Below are positions 36,808 through 45,988 of a DNA stretch of 64,000 nucleotides, piece by piece; position 1 is the first letter of the stretch; each line of letters opens with the position of its first letter. The notes below the pieces were generated by a model. That model ran no database searches and was not told the origin of the DNA. It saw only the letters and a program-made list of their open reading frames with translations. The DNA is from Thalassotalea sp. 273M-4 (GTDB taxonomy: Bacteria; Pseudomonadota; Gammaproteobacteria; Enterobacterales; Alteromonadaceae). Made by a program: the position numbers and the translations under genes. The stretch covers positions 2,418,001-2,482,000 of the forward strand of contig NZ_CP166961.1 of assembly GCF_041410465.1 (NCBI RefSeq), read 5' to 3'.

Positions 36808-37378
36808 TTTTTGTCCAACGCACTGATTATGAAGAATTTGTTGAACAATTCATTGCCGAAACAAAAAGCTTAGCAATGGGTAATGGCCTAGATAAAAACA
36901 TACAAATTGGCCCGATGATCTCCGAAAAAGCGTGCCGTGAAATACATCAACTCGTTGTTAAGGCCCAAAAAGCTGGTGCTTGTCTTAAACTTGGTGGTGA
37001 ACTAAATGAAAGCCAAGCGACATTTTAACGAATGTTAGTAATGATATGGATATCGCACAACAAGAAATATTTGGCCCGGTATCTATCATTATTCCATTCG
37101 ATGAAGAACAAGAAGCTGTCGAAATGGCTAATAATACAGAATACGGTTTAGCGGCTTACTTTTACGCGAGAGATATTGGCCGAGTATGGCGAGTAGCCGA
37201 GACATTAGAATTTGGCATGGTTGGTATAAATGAAGGCCTTATTTCCAATGCAGCTGCTCCCTTTGGTGGCGTGAAACAATCAGGCAATGGACGTGAAGAT
37301 TCAAAGTATGGGCTGGATGATTATATGGAAATTAAGTATTTATGTATGGGGGAATATGAACTGTCGTGGCAAAAATAA
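36799..37378 (+). pseudogene. decayed second copy of the gabD 3' part
   Basis: Homology to gabD begins at CCAATCGAA without any upstream part of the gene. A 16-bp deletion at ACATTTTAACG breaks the frame (copy 1 has an extra segment ending in the same ATTTTAACG). The rest stays open from 37,046 as [20 protein letters not shown] to the C-terminus, where loss of one G alters the last residues. The fragment lacks the catalytic Cys region and the cofactor domain, so it cannot be an active dehydrogenase. Confidence 0.9.
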
Positions 37379-37437
37379 TTATGCAACTACACCGCCCCCA
37401 TTTTTTATATTAATATGATTTTAGAATTGCAACATTG

Positions 37438-38805
37438 TCACATGGCATCACTGTGACTAGTAATCCCTAACAACTCCAATTTAACTCTATTCTTGGCCTG
37501 GTGACTTACATCAAACGGCACGACTCTCAATTTTAATTTATGATCATCGTCATAATAAAAGTCATTTTCTAATATCGTATCGAAGTTATCTGTTTTGGGA
37601 TAAATCAAAATTAATACTCCTTCCCCCTTGAGATACTTATAGCCATAACCCAGCATTTGATAGAAGTCAGACTGTGACAAATCAAATTTATCTTTACCTG
37701 CTTTCTTTTTTTGATCGATTAATTTCCATTTTGTATCCAATACAGTGTCCAAACCATTAAGCTCTTTAAGGTAAAGATCAGGCTTGAGGCGGAAATAGCT
37801 TTTATCACCATAAGTCACCAATGCTTTGCTTTGTACTTGAAAAGATAGCTCTTGAGGGGTAGTCACTCGTTGCTTCAGATATTTAGCGACAAAGTTTTCA
37901 AACACTGCTTCCATTGGAAACAACAACGAATAAGCATTGTTATCACCTAACATTGACTGAGGTGAGTAGCCCTCCAATATAAGCCTTGTCCAACTTAACG
38001 GCACATCATAATGTTGCATGCCCCTTTGCAGTTTTACACTGGAAAAGTCATTCTTGTAGTTTGTGCTAAGAGGCACCTCGTCAAACGTAAAAAGCAGTTC
38101 CTGAGATAACTTTTTACTCTTATTCACACTGGTATACGTCGCGACAGATTTAAGGGCTGAATGTATGAGTCGGTTTTCAGCTCTGTCCATGATGTAAGCA
38201 TCGAACTCAACGTAAAACTTGTGACGATTGATAAAGTTGTGCTTTAGCTGTTGACTATGATGCAATTTCCCTTTTAAAAAATTGCTATTGCTTTGCTCCC
38301 GAACATATTCACTTCTAATGCCTTTTTTAACAAGATCATTAACTGCATTTAAAAATTGCACTATGAATATTTCCATCAATGGCATTTTTTGCCTTTTAAT
38401 GTTCGCAACTTCAGTCTCAATATGGCGAAACTGCTTAAGGGACTTCAGCATCATTAACAGCGAAAGCCTTGATTGCTCTTCTTTGCTATCACTACTTGCA
38501 TATTTAGCGACTTTTGGTAGCACCTCTATTTGAGTACCATCAGGACAAAGAACCACACCAGCGTAATTCTGCACTTGCAGAACTTCCATGCCATGTGCAA
38601 TTTTTAGTTTTAAAAAGCGAGACTCTGACTCATCACATAAACAGCATTTCTTTAAATATTCAAAAGCATCTTCCGTGATTGTTTCAACATTATTTTTCTT
38701 TATTGCTTTAGTGCTAGAGCTTAGCAATCCATACTCAAATACGGTAATGTTTGTCGTTTTTCGTCGTTTTAATCTCTTAAGCATGTTGAGCGAGTTAACC
38801 TTCAT
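37438..38805 (-). CDS. mcrC: McrC-type nuclease subunit of a type IV restriction system
   Basis: This 455-aa partner of McrB has an N-terminal domain with the McrC pattern LQVQNYAGVVLCPDG then QIEVLPK (residues 76-98). A C-terminal PD-(D/E)XK nuclease follows, with Asp343 in RLKPDLYL and Asp357-Thr-Lys359 in VLDTKWK. McrBC complexes cut DNA carrying modified cytosines. The gene overlaps the end of mcrB by 11 bp, so the two are translationally coupled. A clear terminator was not found after it. This copy looks intact. Confidence 0.92.
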   Translation of the reverse strand: MKVNSLNMLKRLKRRKTTNITVFEYGLLSSSTKAIKKNNVETITEDAFEYLKKCCLCDESESRFLKLKIAHGMEVLQVQNYAGVVLCPDGTQIEVLPKVAKYASSDSKEEQSRLSLLMMLKSLKQFRHIETEVANIKRQKMPLMEIFIVQFLNAVNDLVKKGIRSEYVREQSNSNFLKGKLHHSQQLKHNFINRHKFYVEFDAYIMDRAENRLIHSALKSVATYTSVNKSKKLSQELLFTFDEVPLSTNYKNDFSSVKLQRGMQHYDVPLSWTRLILEGYSPQSMLGDNNAYSLLFPMEAVFENFVAKYLKQRVTTPQELSFQVQSKALVTYGDKSYFRLKPDLYLKELNGLDTVLDTKWKLIDQKKKAGKDKFDLSQSDFYQMLGYGYKYLKGEGVLILIYPKTDNFDTILENDFYYDDDHKLKLRVVPFDVSHQAKNRVKLELLGITSHSDAM

Positions 38806-40858
38806 CCTGATTTGGGAAAATTAAATCACTGGCGCTATACATGCCTATATAGGTAAGAGCATCAAGCCAAAGCTTAGAATCAGCTTTGATTAACGTATAA
38901 TCCTGAACATCGTCTGCATAATCACCAACATCGTCAGTATCACCAAAAAGCATCTCGTAATCTACATCTGACTGCTTGATAAGTTGATATGCTTTGTTTT
39001 TTTGATTGTCACCAAGAACTAAGCGAATCTTTTGCCAATCTTCAAAAAAGTATTCAGCCAGTAAAGGAATAACCTTATTTTGAAAGCAGTTCTTAAGTTC
39101 ATTAAGCGCTTTATCATCCTCACCAGCAACAATAGCCTTAACTACAGGCATTAAGAAAGCGTGACCTAGCTGATGTTCCCTGTCATAAAGTGCGGATATT
39201 CGTTTGTTTAATGTTTGTAATAACAAGGCTAAATCGACTTCAAAACCATTACTTTTAACTGTGAACGGCACACCACCTTCGTCACGTAATACACTGTAAT
39301 CAGGCATCATCTCAACAAAATCAAAACGGCGGCGAAGGGCTGTATCCATAAGTGCCAGAGATCTATCTGCGGTATTCATCGTACCAATAATATAAAGATT
39401 ATCTGGTACAGAAAATCTATCACCAGAATATGGTAGGGTTACTTCAATAGCTTCCGACTGTCCTAAACGCTTTGATGGCTCAATGAGTGTAATTAACTCA
39501 CCGAAAATTTTTGATATATTGCCGCGATTTATTTCATCGATAATTAGAACGAAGTTTTTACGTTGGGTACTTTTATTAGCTCTTCTTGCAATTAATTCAG
39601 CGCAAAGAGGTTTGAATAATGTTTTGTACCCAGAAACGAAATAAACATCAGTGCTTGAGCTTAGAGCACGTAATTTTTCCGCATTGACTTCATCTATAAA
39701 TAGTGATTTATACTGAACCAAGTCAACCACTTCATCAATTACAGTCCTAGGCATGAATAAGTCTGTGCCACTTTGTTTAATGATGTGGATAATTTCAGCC
39801 GATATTGATTGCACCTTAAAACTACCAAACATATCGCCTATTTTTATGTAGCTTGATGCGCTATCGACTCCTTTTGCTTCATTGCAAATAGCTTTAAATA
39901 CCCCATCCTTTTCATAGTAACTAAGTTGGTCGCCTTCGGTTTTAGCACTTAGCCCCTCGACAAATTCCTCATATCCATAACTTTGATGGAAGGTAACAAA
40001 CCTAATTCGTCCAGTATTAAACAAGCCTTTATAGAGTTGAGTTAGCTCCTCTCGCTGCTCTTGTGTCGCACCAAAGGTTTCATCTATACCTAACTCACTA
40101 AATAGTTGAGGATCTGCTGCCTTTACTGCAGCTTGTATTGAGTGGTAGGTTTTTCCAGTTCCCGGCGGTCCATATAGGATTTGGTTGAGTGATGGGGTTG
40201 ATTTAACTGAATAAACTGAACTGCTTGGCTCTTTTACAAAATTACTTTTCTGTTTTTGCTCATTCAGCTTTCTATCCAACTCTTCAGACAAATGCCAAAT
40301 AGCCATGTTGGTATAAAACGGATCAAAACCTTCAGGTAATAAATTATTTAGCGCACTCTTTAACTCTATGTTCTTTTCACACCAATTACCTTTAAGGATT
40401 AATCCCAAATTAAATTCTTCGTTTAAGTATTTGGCTGCTAGATCAAAGTTGACTTCACGAACGGCTGAAGTAACTTTCTCAGGAGCAATTGCAGCAAAAG
40501 CTCTGTTCAACAAGGCTTTGTAGTATTTTGACAGAATTCCGTCATTGACGGCTTCTCTAAACTTTTCACTTACCATTTTAAACGTTTTGCTATTGGGAGC
40601 TTCGAAAATTAAGTTAGTAATTTCTGAGAGAAAAGACTTTGCATTTTCAAATTCTGTTTTCGATGGAGCGCCTTGCATGAGACTCGATACTGAATTATCT
40701 CTGGTATACCAAATCAACTCTAAACTGCTATCAGATAAAGGGTCATCAAGTACGAGCTGGTTAGTTTTCTTATAGCCTTTATACCAGCCAGATTCTTTGT
40801 AATTCAGCTTATACGCATAATGTTCTACAAGTTCTTTAAAAGTCGAAAAATGTTGCAC
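38795..40858 (-). CDS. mcrB: McrB-type AAA+ GTPase of a type IV restriction system
   Basis: This 687-aa motor and recognition subunit has the Walker A motif YGPPGTGKTYHS at 229-240 and Walker B with the McrB signature IIDEINRGNISKIFGE at 439-454. The sensor motif IIGTMNTADRSLALMDTAL at 490-508 is followed by RRRFDF. The N-terminal ~220 residues, which decide what modification is read, are not one I can identify, so target specificity is open. It lies 10 bp after the 410-aa coiled-coil protein gene and overlaps mcrC, giving a three-gene operon. Confidence 0.93.
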   Translation of the reverse strand: MQHFSTFKELVEHYAYKLNYKESGWYKGYKKTNQLVLDDPLSDSSLELIWYTRDNSVSSLMQGAPSKTEFENAKSFLSEITNLIFEAPNSKTFKMVSEKFREAVNDGILSKYYKALLNRAFAAIAPEKVTSAVREVNFDLAAKYLNEEFNLGLILKGNWCEKNIELKSALNNLLPEGFDPFYTNMAIWHLSEELDRKLNEQKQKSNFVKEPSSSVYSVKSTPSLNQILYGPPGTGKTYHSIQAAVKAADPQLFSELGIDETFGATQEQREELTQLYKGLFNTGRIRFVTFHQSYGYEEFVEGLSAKTEGDQLSYYEKDGVFKAICNEAKGVDSASSYIKIGDMFGSFKVQSISAEIIHIIKQSGTDLFMPRTVIDEVVDLVQYKSLFIDEVNAEKLRALSSSTDVYFVSGYKTLFKPLCAELIARRANKSTQRKNFVLIIDEINRGNISKIFGELITLIEPSKRLGQSEAIEVTLPYSGDRFSVPDNLYIIGTMNTADRSLALMDTALRRRFDFVEMMPDYSVLRDEGGVPFTVKSNGFEVDLALLLQTLNKRISALYDREHQLGHAFLMPVVKAIVAGEDDKALNELKNCFQNKVIPLLAEYFFEDWQKIRLVLGDNQKNKAYQLIKQSDVDYEMLFGDTDDVGDYADDVQDYTLIKADSKLWLDALTYIGMYSASDLIFPNQDEG

Positions 40859-40868
40859 TGTTTAAGCC

Positions 40869-42101
40869 TTATGCCTTGGGAGACAATCTATTAATTAAGT
40901 CTACGAGTTGAGTGGGCCCTTGGTCATTTTTAACCATGTCTGTTGTGCTAGGTCTAAAAAGGGTTTGCAGAATAAGTTGACGGTCTTCTTCTTTGGGTCC
41001 TTGGCCTTTTCGCGTTAATGCAAGGTAGGTGTGGATCATGGTTCTGCGCTCTTGTGCATCAGTAGCCAAGTGAAGGTGAGACATAAATATATTGCCCACG
41101 ACTTTAATTATCCAAATACCAAACGTAGTTATCGCTGCTGCGGTTACTAAGCGGCTAACGGCTACTTCCTTGAATGGCTTATCTAAGCCCCAAATTGCAA
41201 ATAATATAATGGTCAGCAGAACAACAAATGTCGTTGCGCCTAAAGCCTTAGCGTATAACTTAGCTTTGTCATTATGGCTATTTTGTTGGATGCCCCAGTA
41301 TTTAACCGCTGCGTGCAGTGCTAACTTATCATCGTAAGTTTTTGTGAGGTTTTCTAAATCAGTTTTGGAGTTTGCGAGTGCATCTTTGAACTTTTTCTTA
41401 AACTCTTCTTTATGCGTTTCTAAGTCTGCTGTTTGCGTTTCAGTTTGTTCTTGCCAATCACTGATTAAACCATCAACTTTTAAGTTTTGACGTGTTGCTT
41501 CATCAATTTTTTGTTGATATTCATTAACCCAGTTATCTCGCTGATTAGTTTGCTCTTCATCCCAACGCTCTTTTAATTGCTGCAATGAGTCCGCTTCATC
41601 TTTAATACGATCATCACTACCCGCAAAATACTCATCTGCCTGCTTCAAGCCTAGATACATTTTGCGATCAACAGGTGATACATTAACATCAAAAGCTACC
41701 GCTAAGGCAGCGAGCCCCAATTCAACACTTTTCTCAGATTGGCGTTGCACGAATGGTGCAAATAACGCTTCTTCAGTAAAAAGTTGTTTATTAGTTAGAT
41801 AAAAAGAAAAGCTATTACTAAATTGCTCAACTCGATTGTTATAGTTATCAGGATCGTTTTTAAAGCGGCGCAAGCCATCGGTTATTTGTTTTTGTAAACT
41901 ATTCCAACTTTGATCAAACGTACTGAATAACTGCTGCATTTGATAACGCTGGCTAACATTACTGTGAAAACCATATAGCTGACGTTGTTGTTGAACCCAA
42001 GCCAACAACTTATCCGGGTCATCAAACCACTTACTGCCAGTCTCAGTTTTTATAGTGATGCGCTTTAATTTAGTTTCTTCTTTTTCTAACTCTTCTGACA
42101 T
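40869..42101 (-). CDS. coiled-coil, two-TM protein leading the mcrBC operon (DUF6161-like)
   Basis: This is a 410-aa protein. The N-terminal ~170 residues are soluble and followed by a long charged coiled coil at about 175-265 (LKERWDEEQTNQRDNWVNEY). Two membrane helices follow at about 285-345 (ATTFVVLLTIILFAIWGL and LVTAAAITTFGIWIIKVV). The conserved-looking C-terminal tail is TYLALTRKGQGPKEEDRQLI then LQTLFRP. The tail resembles proteins annotated DUF6161; I give that as resemblance only. It starts the operon and sits 10 bp before mcrB. It could be a membrane effector or sensor added to McrBC. Confidence 0.75.
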   Translation of the reverse strand: MSEELEKEETKLKRITIKTETGSKWFDDPDKLLAWVQQQRQLYGFHSNVSQRYQMQQLFSTFDQSWNSLQKQITDGLRRFKNDPDNYNNRVEQFSNSFSFYLTNKQLFTEEALFAPFVQRQSEKSVELGLAALAVAFDVNVSPVDRKMYLGLKQADEYFAGSDDRIKDEADSLQQLKERWDEEQTNQRDNWVNEYQQKIDEATRQNLKVDGLISDWQEQTETQTADLETHKEEFKKKFKDALANSKTDLENLTKTYDDKLALHAAVKYWGIQQNSHNDKAKLYAKALGATTFVVLLTIILFAIWGLDKPFKEVAVSRLVTAAAITTFGIWIIKVVGNIFMSHLHLATDAQERRTMIHTYLALTRKGQGPKEEDRQLILQTLFRPSTTDMVKNDQGPTQLVDLINRLSPKA

Positions 42102-42363
42102 ATCTACATCCTTGTTACTGTTGCTGATGCTAGTATTTACAAATCCCTTAAGAAAGTTACATAGATAAGTAAAACAAAACTATATTTACATAATCCTATT
42201 TTTTAAACCATATCTTTCAGCTATTTAACTTTCATAGTTAAGATATTATTGCTAAAGAAGAAGCCTTCAGTAACAGATCATTCTCGTTATCAATTACTGT
42301 TAATCAATATACAGTAATCAAACTTTCTAGCTACCTAATAAAAATTATTGTTTTATTTGTGAA

Positions 42364-42393
42364 AAAAAAGACAAACCGAAGTTTGTCTTTTTT
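42364..42393 (-). terminator. intrinsic terminator with UUCG loop
   Basis: On the minus strand the stem GACAAAC closes on a TTCG tetraloop with GTTTGTC, and A- and T-runs on both sides extend the pairing and supply the T-tract. It terminates the 42,585-43,244 gene and could act in both directions. Confidence 0.9.
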
Positions 42394-42442
42394 CTGTTTA
42401 TCTGAATTTTAACTATTCAGAAATTCTTGAGGATTATTAATT

Positions 42443-42564
42443 AAGTTGGTTAATTCAGGGGCTGTTTATTTGGATATTTTCTCTACATTCTAATAATGGA
42501 AGTTGGTTAACTACTCAACAAATATAGAAAATGAACTACAACTTTAAATAATTAAGTTGGTTAA
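42443..42564. repeat. three direct copies of AAGTTGGTTAA
   Basis: The copies are at 42,443-42,453, 42,500-42,510 and 42,554-42,564, spaced 57 and 54 bp. They lie between the terminator and the stop codon of the unknown 219-aa gene. Their function is unknown. Confidence 0.8.
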
Positions 42565-42584
42565 CAAAAATTTAAAACGCTCGT

Positions 42585-43244
42585 TTAGAATTTATCTATT
42601 TTCAAACGTTTTATTTCCTCTTTTAATTCAGATAAAACTAGATCCGTATCTATCTGTTTTATATTCTCTTTCACATGCTTCTTAAGCATTGGGTCTGTAG
42701 TTAAATTAATTCTCACTGTTAAATTGTCTTCCTTCTCACTCTTTTCGATATTCTCAATGAGAAAACTTTCAAAATTCCACGCATCAATCACTTTATCAAT
42801 GTTTCTATCCAAAACTTCTTTTCTTTCCTTAGGTTTTGAAAGGTAATCCACAAGATTTTGATGCATCTCACTTTGCTTCCAAGCTTCTTTAACGGATTCA
42901 CCTATAGTGTTTTTTAACAACCATAAACCTACGGCAGTTAATGTACCTCCAATTAAAATACTTCCCTTTTCTATTCGCTCAAAATAATAGGCATCTATAT
43001 GATGTAAGGGCCCTTTTAACTTATCTCTTAAAGATTGTTTTTCTGAAGGGCTTATAGCACTGCTATTTATTAGATAAAATACTTCTTGATATTGTATTTC
43101 TCTTAGAAGGGACGATAATTTTTTTAGAAGCCCTCTTAGAGTTCTATCTGAGACTATATTTAGATCAGGGTGATAAATTTCGAAGGTAATATTTTTCATG
43201 ATGTTAGGGCTCGAGTTCAGGCGTCTATTACTTGGTTTTTTCAT
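42585..43244 (-). CDS. unknown protein with one membrane segment
   Basis: This protein is up to 219 aa; a start at 43,199 giving MKNITFEIYHPDLNIV (204 aa) is equally possible, as neither has a strong ribosome-binding site. About 90 soluble residues precede a hydrophobic segment (GSILIGGTLTAVGLWLLKN), and a charged helical part with basic and acidic runs ends the protein. No family is recognised. Three phased dyads stand directly upstream, between a possible promoter and the start, so expression seems tightly controlled. Its place between two defence loci suggests a defence role, which is inference. Confidence 0.65.
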   Translation of the reverse strand: MKKPSNRRLNSSPNIMKNITFEIYHPDLNIVSDRTLRGLLKKLSSLLREIQYQEVFYLINSSAISPSEKQSLRDKLKGPLHHIDAYYFERIEKGSILIGGTLTAVGLWLLKNTIGESVKEAWKQSEMHQNLVDYLSKPKERKEVLDRNIDKVIDAWNFESFLIENIEKSEKEDNLTVRINLTTDPMLKKHVKENIKQIDTDLVLSELKEEIKRLKIDKF

Positions 43245-43260
43245 AGATTTTTCATAGCTA

Positions 43261-43311
43261 GAACGATTGTTCTTAACTTGGAACGGCTGTTCTAAGTTAG
43301 AGCTGGTGTTC
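43261..43311. promoter_or_regulatory. three phased GAAC-N4-GTTC dyads
   Basis: The dyads GAACGATTGTTC (43,261), GAACGGCTGTTC (43,281) and the imperfect GAGCTGGTGTTC (43,300) recur every 19-20 bp, about two helical turns. They lie 16 bp upstream of the 219-aa gene. This is a typical multimeric operator layout. GAAC-N4-GTTC is also the core of Gram-positive LexA boxes, but a LexA link is not shown here. Confidence 0.75.
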
Positions 43312-43346
43312 TAGCTTACGGCACTGAACCGCAAAGCCAATTCCTT

Positions 43347-43373
43347 TTTATAATAAATGTACGGTTAAGTCAA
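43347..43373 (-). promoter_or_regulatory. possible promoter of the 219-aa gene
   Basis: On the minus strand TTGACT (43,368-43,373) is followed by TATAAA (43,347-43,352) with a 15-base spacer, upstream of the three dyads. The short spacer lowers confidence. Confidence 0.35.
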
Positions 43374-43437
43374 ATAAACCTAACGCTTTATAAAAATAAT
43401 ATCAATAACTTATGGGGGATAACTTAGGATACTTACT

Positions 43438-43938
43438 TTATTGACTAGCAAGTAATTCTACAAACTTCGATTTAGCTTGTTCGTAATACTTAAGGTGATT
43501 GAAATCAACGTTTCTTACTTTTTTTATATACCTATCTTCTTTAGGCAATATAAAGTTATGCAATTGGGTTCCATTAAACTGGCCCTTCAAATCTAAATAA
43601 AATCGACGGGGATCATTATGCTTTGCAATACTCATCATCCTATATTGCTCTGTCCTAGTTTTATTATCTTTACCAGCTAAGTAATAGATTGCATTATGTT
43701 TAAGTGTGAACTCTCCGATTGCCACATCATACAGAGGCATGAAACCGTGAAGTTCACCTGCTTTCCTAGCAAAAACAGGTATTTCTAACTTTACAGGACC
43801 TTCGTGCATAATAATAATTGTCGGCCATGTTCTTTTTCGAGGGTAACTCAAAAACTCTGATTCAAAGTCATCAGAGAACGTAACTTTAGGATTAGGTTTC
43901 TCTTCAAAATTAATGTTCAGCTTATCAATTAAATTCAT
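43438..43938 (-). CDS. unknown 166-aa protein, third gene of helicase-nuclease operon
   Basis: This small soluble protein has no recognised family. It contains segments such as KRTWPTIIIMHEGPVKLEIP, FMPLYDVAIGEFTLKHNA and RRFYLDLKGQFNGTQLHNF, suggesting a compact beta-rich fold, and no membrane segment. It starts 13 bp after the stop of the 678-aa gene and ends the operon, followed by the dyad region of the next gene. Its conservation with the other two genes would show whether it is a core subunit. Confidence 0.75.
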   Translation of the reverse strand: MNLIDKLNINFEEKPNPKVTFSDDFESEFLSYPRKRTWPTIIIMHEGPVKLEIPVFARKAGELHGFMPLYDVAIGEFTLKHNAIYYLAGKDNKTRTEQYRMMSIAKHNDPRRFYLDLKGQFNGTQLHNFILPKEDRYIKKVRNVDFNHLKYYEQAKSKFVELLASQ

Positions 43939-43951
43939 ATAACCTACCTTA

Positions 43952-45988
43952 TTAATTTTCTAGGTATAGCTTGGCAATTTTTTCCAATAGCGAACTTTTA
44001 CTTACTTCATTTATTTTTAAAATATCTTCAGTGAACGAATTAAAAAACAAATGTGTTATTGGCTGTTCCAAAGCATTCAACAAATCACCATTACTGTTAA
44101 AGGTGAGTAAGTTATAAATACGATTTTGCTTTGCTATATCTTGATTAGGTCTTTGCTTTTGGGCTACAAAGTAGAATAGATCGACGCCAGCTTCTTGCAG
44201 GTAAACATGATGATACTGCTTGCGTTCTTTCGGCAATAAATAGTAAGGCAATACAGAACTTTCAATGCTGCTTTGTCGATTGACGGTTCGTTCATCACTT
44301 TCTGCAACTGAAATAGAATCAACTAATGTGTTACCAATAATCTGAGGTACACGTATTGTGCTATATGTCGTAAGTAAAACATCATTATCTTCATCGTATA
44401 AATAGAAACTACCGTTGTGAAAGTTTCGTTCTCCAAAAAAAGAACACTCTAATTTCAATCTAGCTTCAGATTTAATCACCTGGTTATTTGTTATTTTTAA
44501 TACATTGTCTTTTATCGTCACTTCAACAACTGATGCAAAAAAGTTATTTTTTCTTCTTGCCGTTTTTCTTACATAAACAAGCTTTAAGCTTGCACTAGGC
44601 AAGTTAATGTCTGTAAATTGCTGATTAATGAAGACACTCTGTTTTAACCACAATTCAGATTTAATTCTTTCTAACTTATAGGGGGATATCGCATAGCGTT
44701 CTTCATCACCTTTTACTATCGATTCTTTATCCGATTCAGAAAAGTTTAGCCCCTGTATAACAACCTGCGTTTGTGATTCAAATTTATCAATTTTTAATCG
44801 TGTATAGTAATCAAGGTTCTGCTTTTGCGAAAAATTTGTATTGCAATAAGCATCCCAAAAGCCAGTAAACACCCTATCTGGCTCACAAGATAAAGTGATA
44901 CTAGAATTTCCATCCCCTTCATTTAATACGATATAACTTATATCCGGTGACATATCTTCAATTGCTAATGAAGGCTTAACAATTGACAGACCAGTTTTCT
45001 CGAACTCTGAATGAAGCTGAGATAAAGCTTTATCTTTTTTCACCGGGTCAAAATCACGCCCTAAATTATCTATTAGAACAATGTTTGAGGGATGCTCTTT
45101 TTCAGACTCTAAAAATTGATCAGTTACATGCGTTGCATTAAAGATGCGTGGTTCAAATGCTATATCTAGTCTATTTAATATGCCTTGTAATATGTCAGAG
45201 ATAAGGTTTTGTGCATAATTAACTGAAGCTGGATACTTATCACCAAAAGACATAAACTTGCGTTTGGAGAATTTCGTGGCGCTAATATCTCTACTTGCCT
45301 GATAGGAAAACTCTTTGTTTTTAAATAACGCTTTAGTCTCATCTAGATCTGCTGTTACAGCTTCCAACTTTTGAGTTTTAAAAACCTTCTTCTTCAACTC
45401 AAAACACAATTCTTGAGTGGGCGAAAAATAAATTTCAGGTTTAAGCACTTCAAAATATGCCGTTCCATTCTTTTTTTCTCGACCAGACCTTTGCACGCTC
45501 AAGTAAAGCTCTGCGTTATAAAAGCTTGGAGAAAACTCATATTTATCCTTGGTTTGCTCCATAAACTCTGTCTTAAGCTGCAAGCTAATTAGTCCAGATA
45601 TCAAACGCTCCTTTTGTGATTTACTTAGTTGAGATAATTCCTCAACCAATACAGCGTAGTTAGGTAAAATATGAGTTAAATAGAAAAAATATACTTCATA
45701 CGAGCCATTGTTATATAGCTTTACCATCTCATATTGAACATTTTTATCTTTAGATAACTTAAGCTCTCTACGAATTGATATTTTTATCTCTCGATGAATT
45801 CTTTGCTCAAATTCAGCTTGACTCTTTTCTTCCTTAACGAAAGACTTAGACTTACAGCCTATGTATAAATCACTATTAAGTGATTGAAATAATGATGCTA
45901 TAAGTTCATTGAGCTCACCGTGAACATCAATAATATTAGTGGATGCTGCTGGCATATTATTGGCAAGAATAGTACTTTGATAAGTCAT
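43952..45988 (-). CDS. unknown 678-aa protein, second gene of helicase-nuclease operon
   Basis: I do not recognise this protein. It is soluble, with no signal or membrane helix. An N-terminal helical part (about 1-130) is followed by mixed alpha/beta segments. IVLIDNLGRDFDPVKKDKAL near 310 and AGVDLFYFVAQKQRPNQDIA near 625 have the look of a nuclease- or Argonaute-like alpha/beta core, but no catalytic tetrad can be read with confidence. Its ATG overlaps the helicase stop (TAATG), showing strict translational coupling, so it probably binds the helicase. Alternatives are a DNA-end or nucleic-acid recognition subunit. Confidence 0.8.
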   Translation of the reverse strand: MTYQSTILANNMPAASTNIIDVHGELNELIASLFQSLNSDLYIGCKSKSFVKEEKSQAEFEQRIHREIKISIRRELKLSKDKNVQYEMVKLYNNGSYEVYFFYLTHILPNYAVLVEELSQLSKSQKERLISGLISLQLKTEFMEQTKDKYEFSPSFYNAELYLSVQRSGREKKNGTAYFEVLKPEIYFSPTQELCFELKKKVFKTQKLEAVTADLDETKALFKNKEFSYQASRDISATKFSKRKFMSFGDKYPASVNYAQNLISDILQGILNRLDIAFEPRIFNATHVTDQFLESEKEHPSNIVLIDNLGRDFDPVKKDKALSQLHSEFEKTGLSIVKPSLAIEDMSPDISYIVLNEGDGNSSITLSCEPDRVFTGFWDAYCNTNFSQKQNLDYYTRLKIDKFESQTQVVIQGLNFSESDKESIVKGDEERYAISPYKLERIKSELWLKQSVFINQQFTDINLPSASLKLVYVRKTARRKNNFFASVVEVTIKDNVLKITNNQVIKSEARLKLECSFFGERNFHNGSFYLYDEDNDVLLTTYSTIRVPQIIGNTLVDSISVAESDERTVNRQSSIESSVLPYYLLPKERKQYHHVYLQEAGVDLFYFVAQKQRPNQDIAKQNRIYNLLTFNSNGDLLNALEQPITHLFFNSFTEDILKINEVSKSSLLEKIAKLYLEN

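Larger units (their letters stand above)
42102..42584. other. 483-bp A+T-rich spacer upstream of the mcrBC operon
   Basis: No gene is visible. It contains a terminator at 42,364-42,393 and three copies of AAGTTGGTTAA. The promoter of the mcrBC operon should lie in its left part (42,102-42,360). Confidence 0.5.

Noticed and set aside
43261..43311. Interpretation of the phased dyads as an SOS (LexA) operator
   Set aside because: The core matches the Gram-positive LexA box, but gammaproteobacterial LexA binds a different CTGT-N8-ACAG type site, so the assignment is not supported.
43952..45988. Calling the 678-aa protein an Argonaute/PIWI or pPIWI-RE protein
   Set aside because: Some alpha/beta segments suggest it and a helicase neighbour fits, but no catalytic or family residues can be identified by eye; kept as a hypothesis only.
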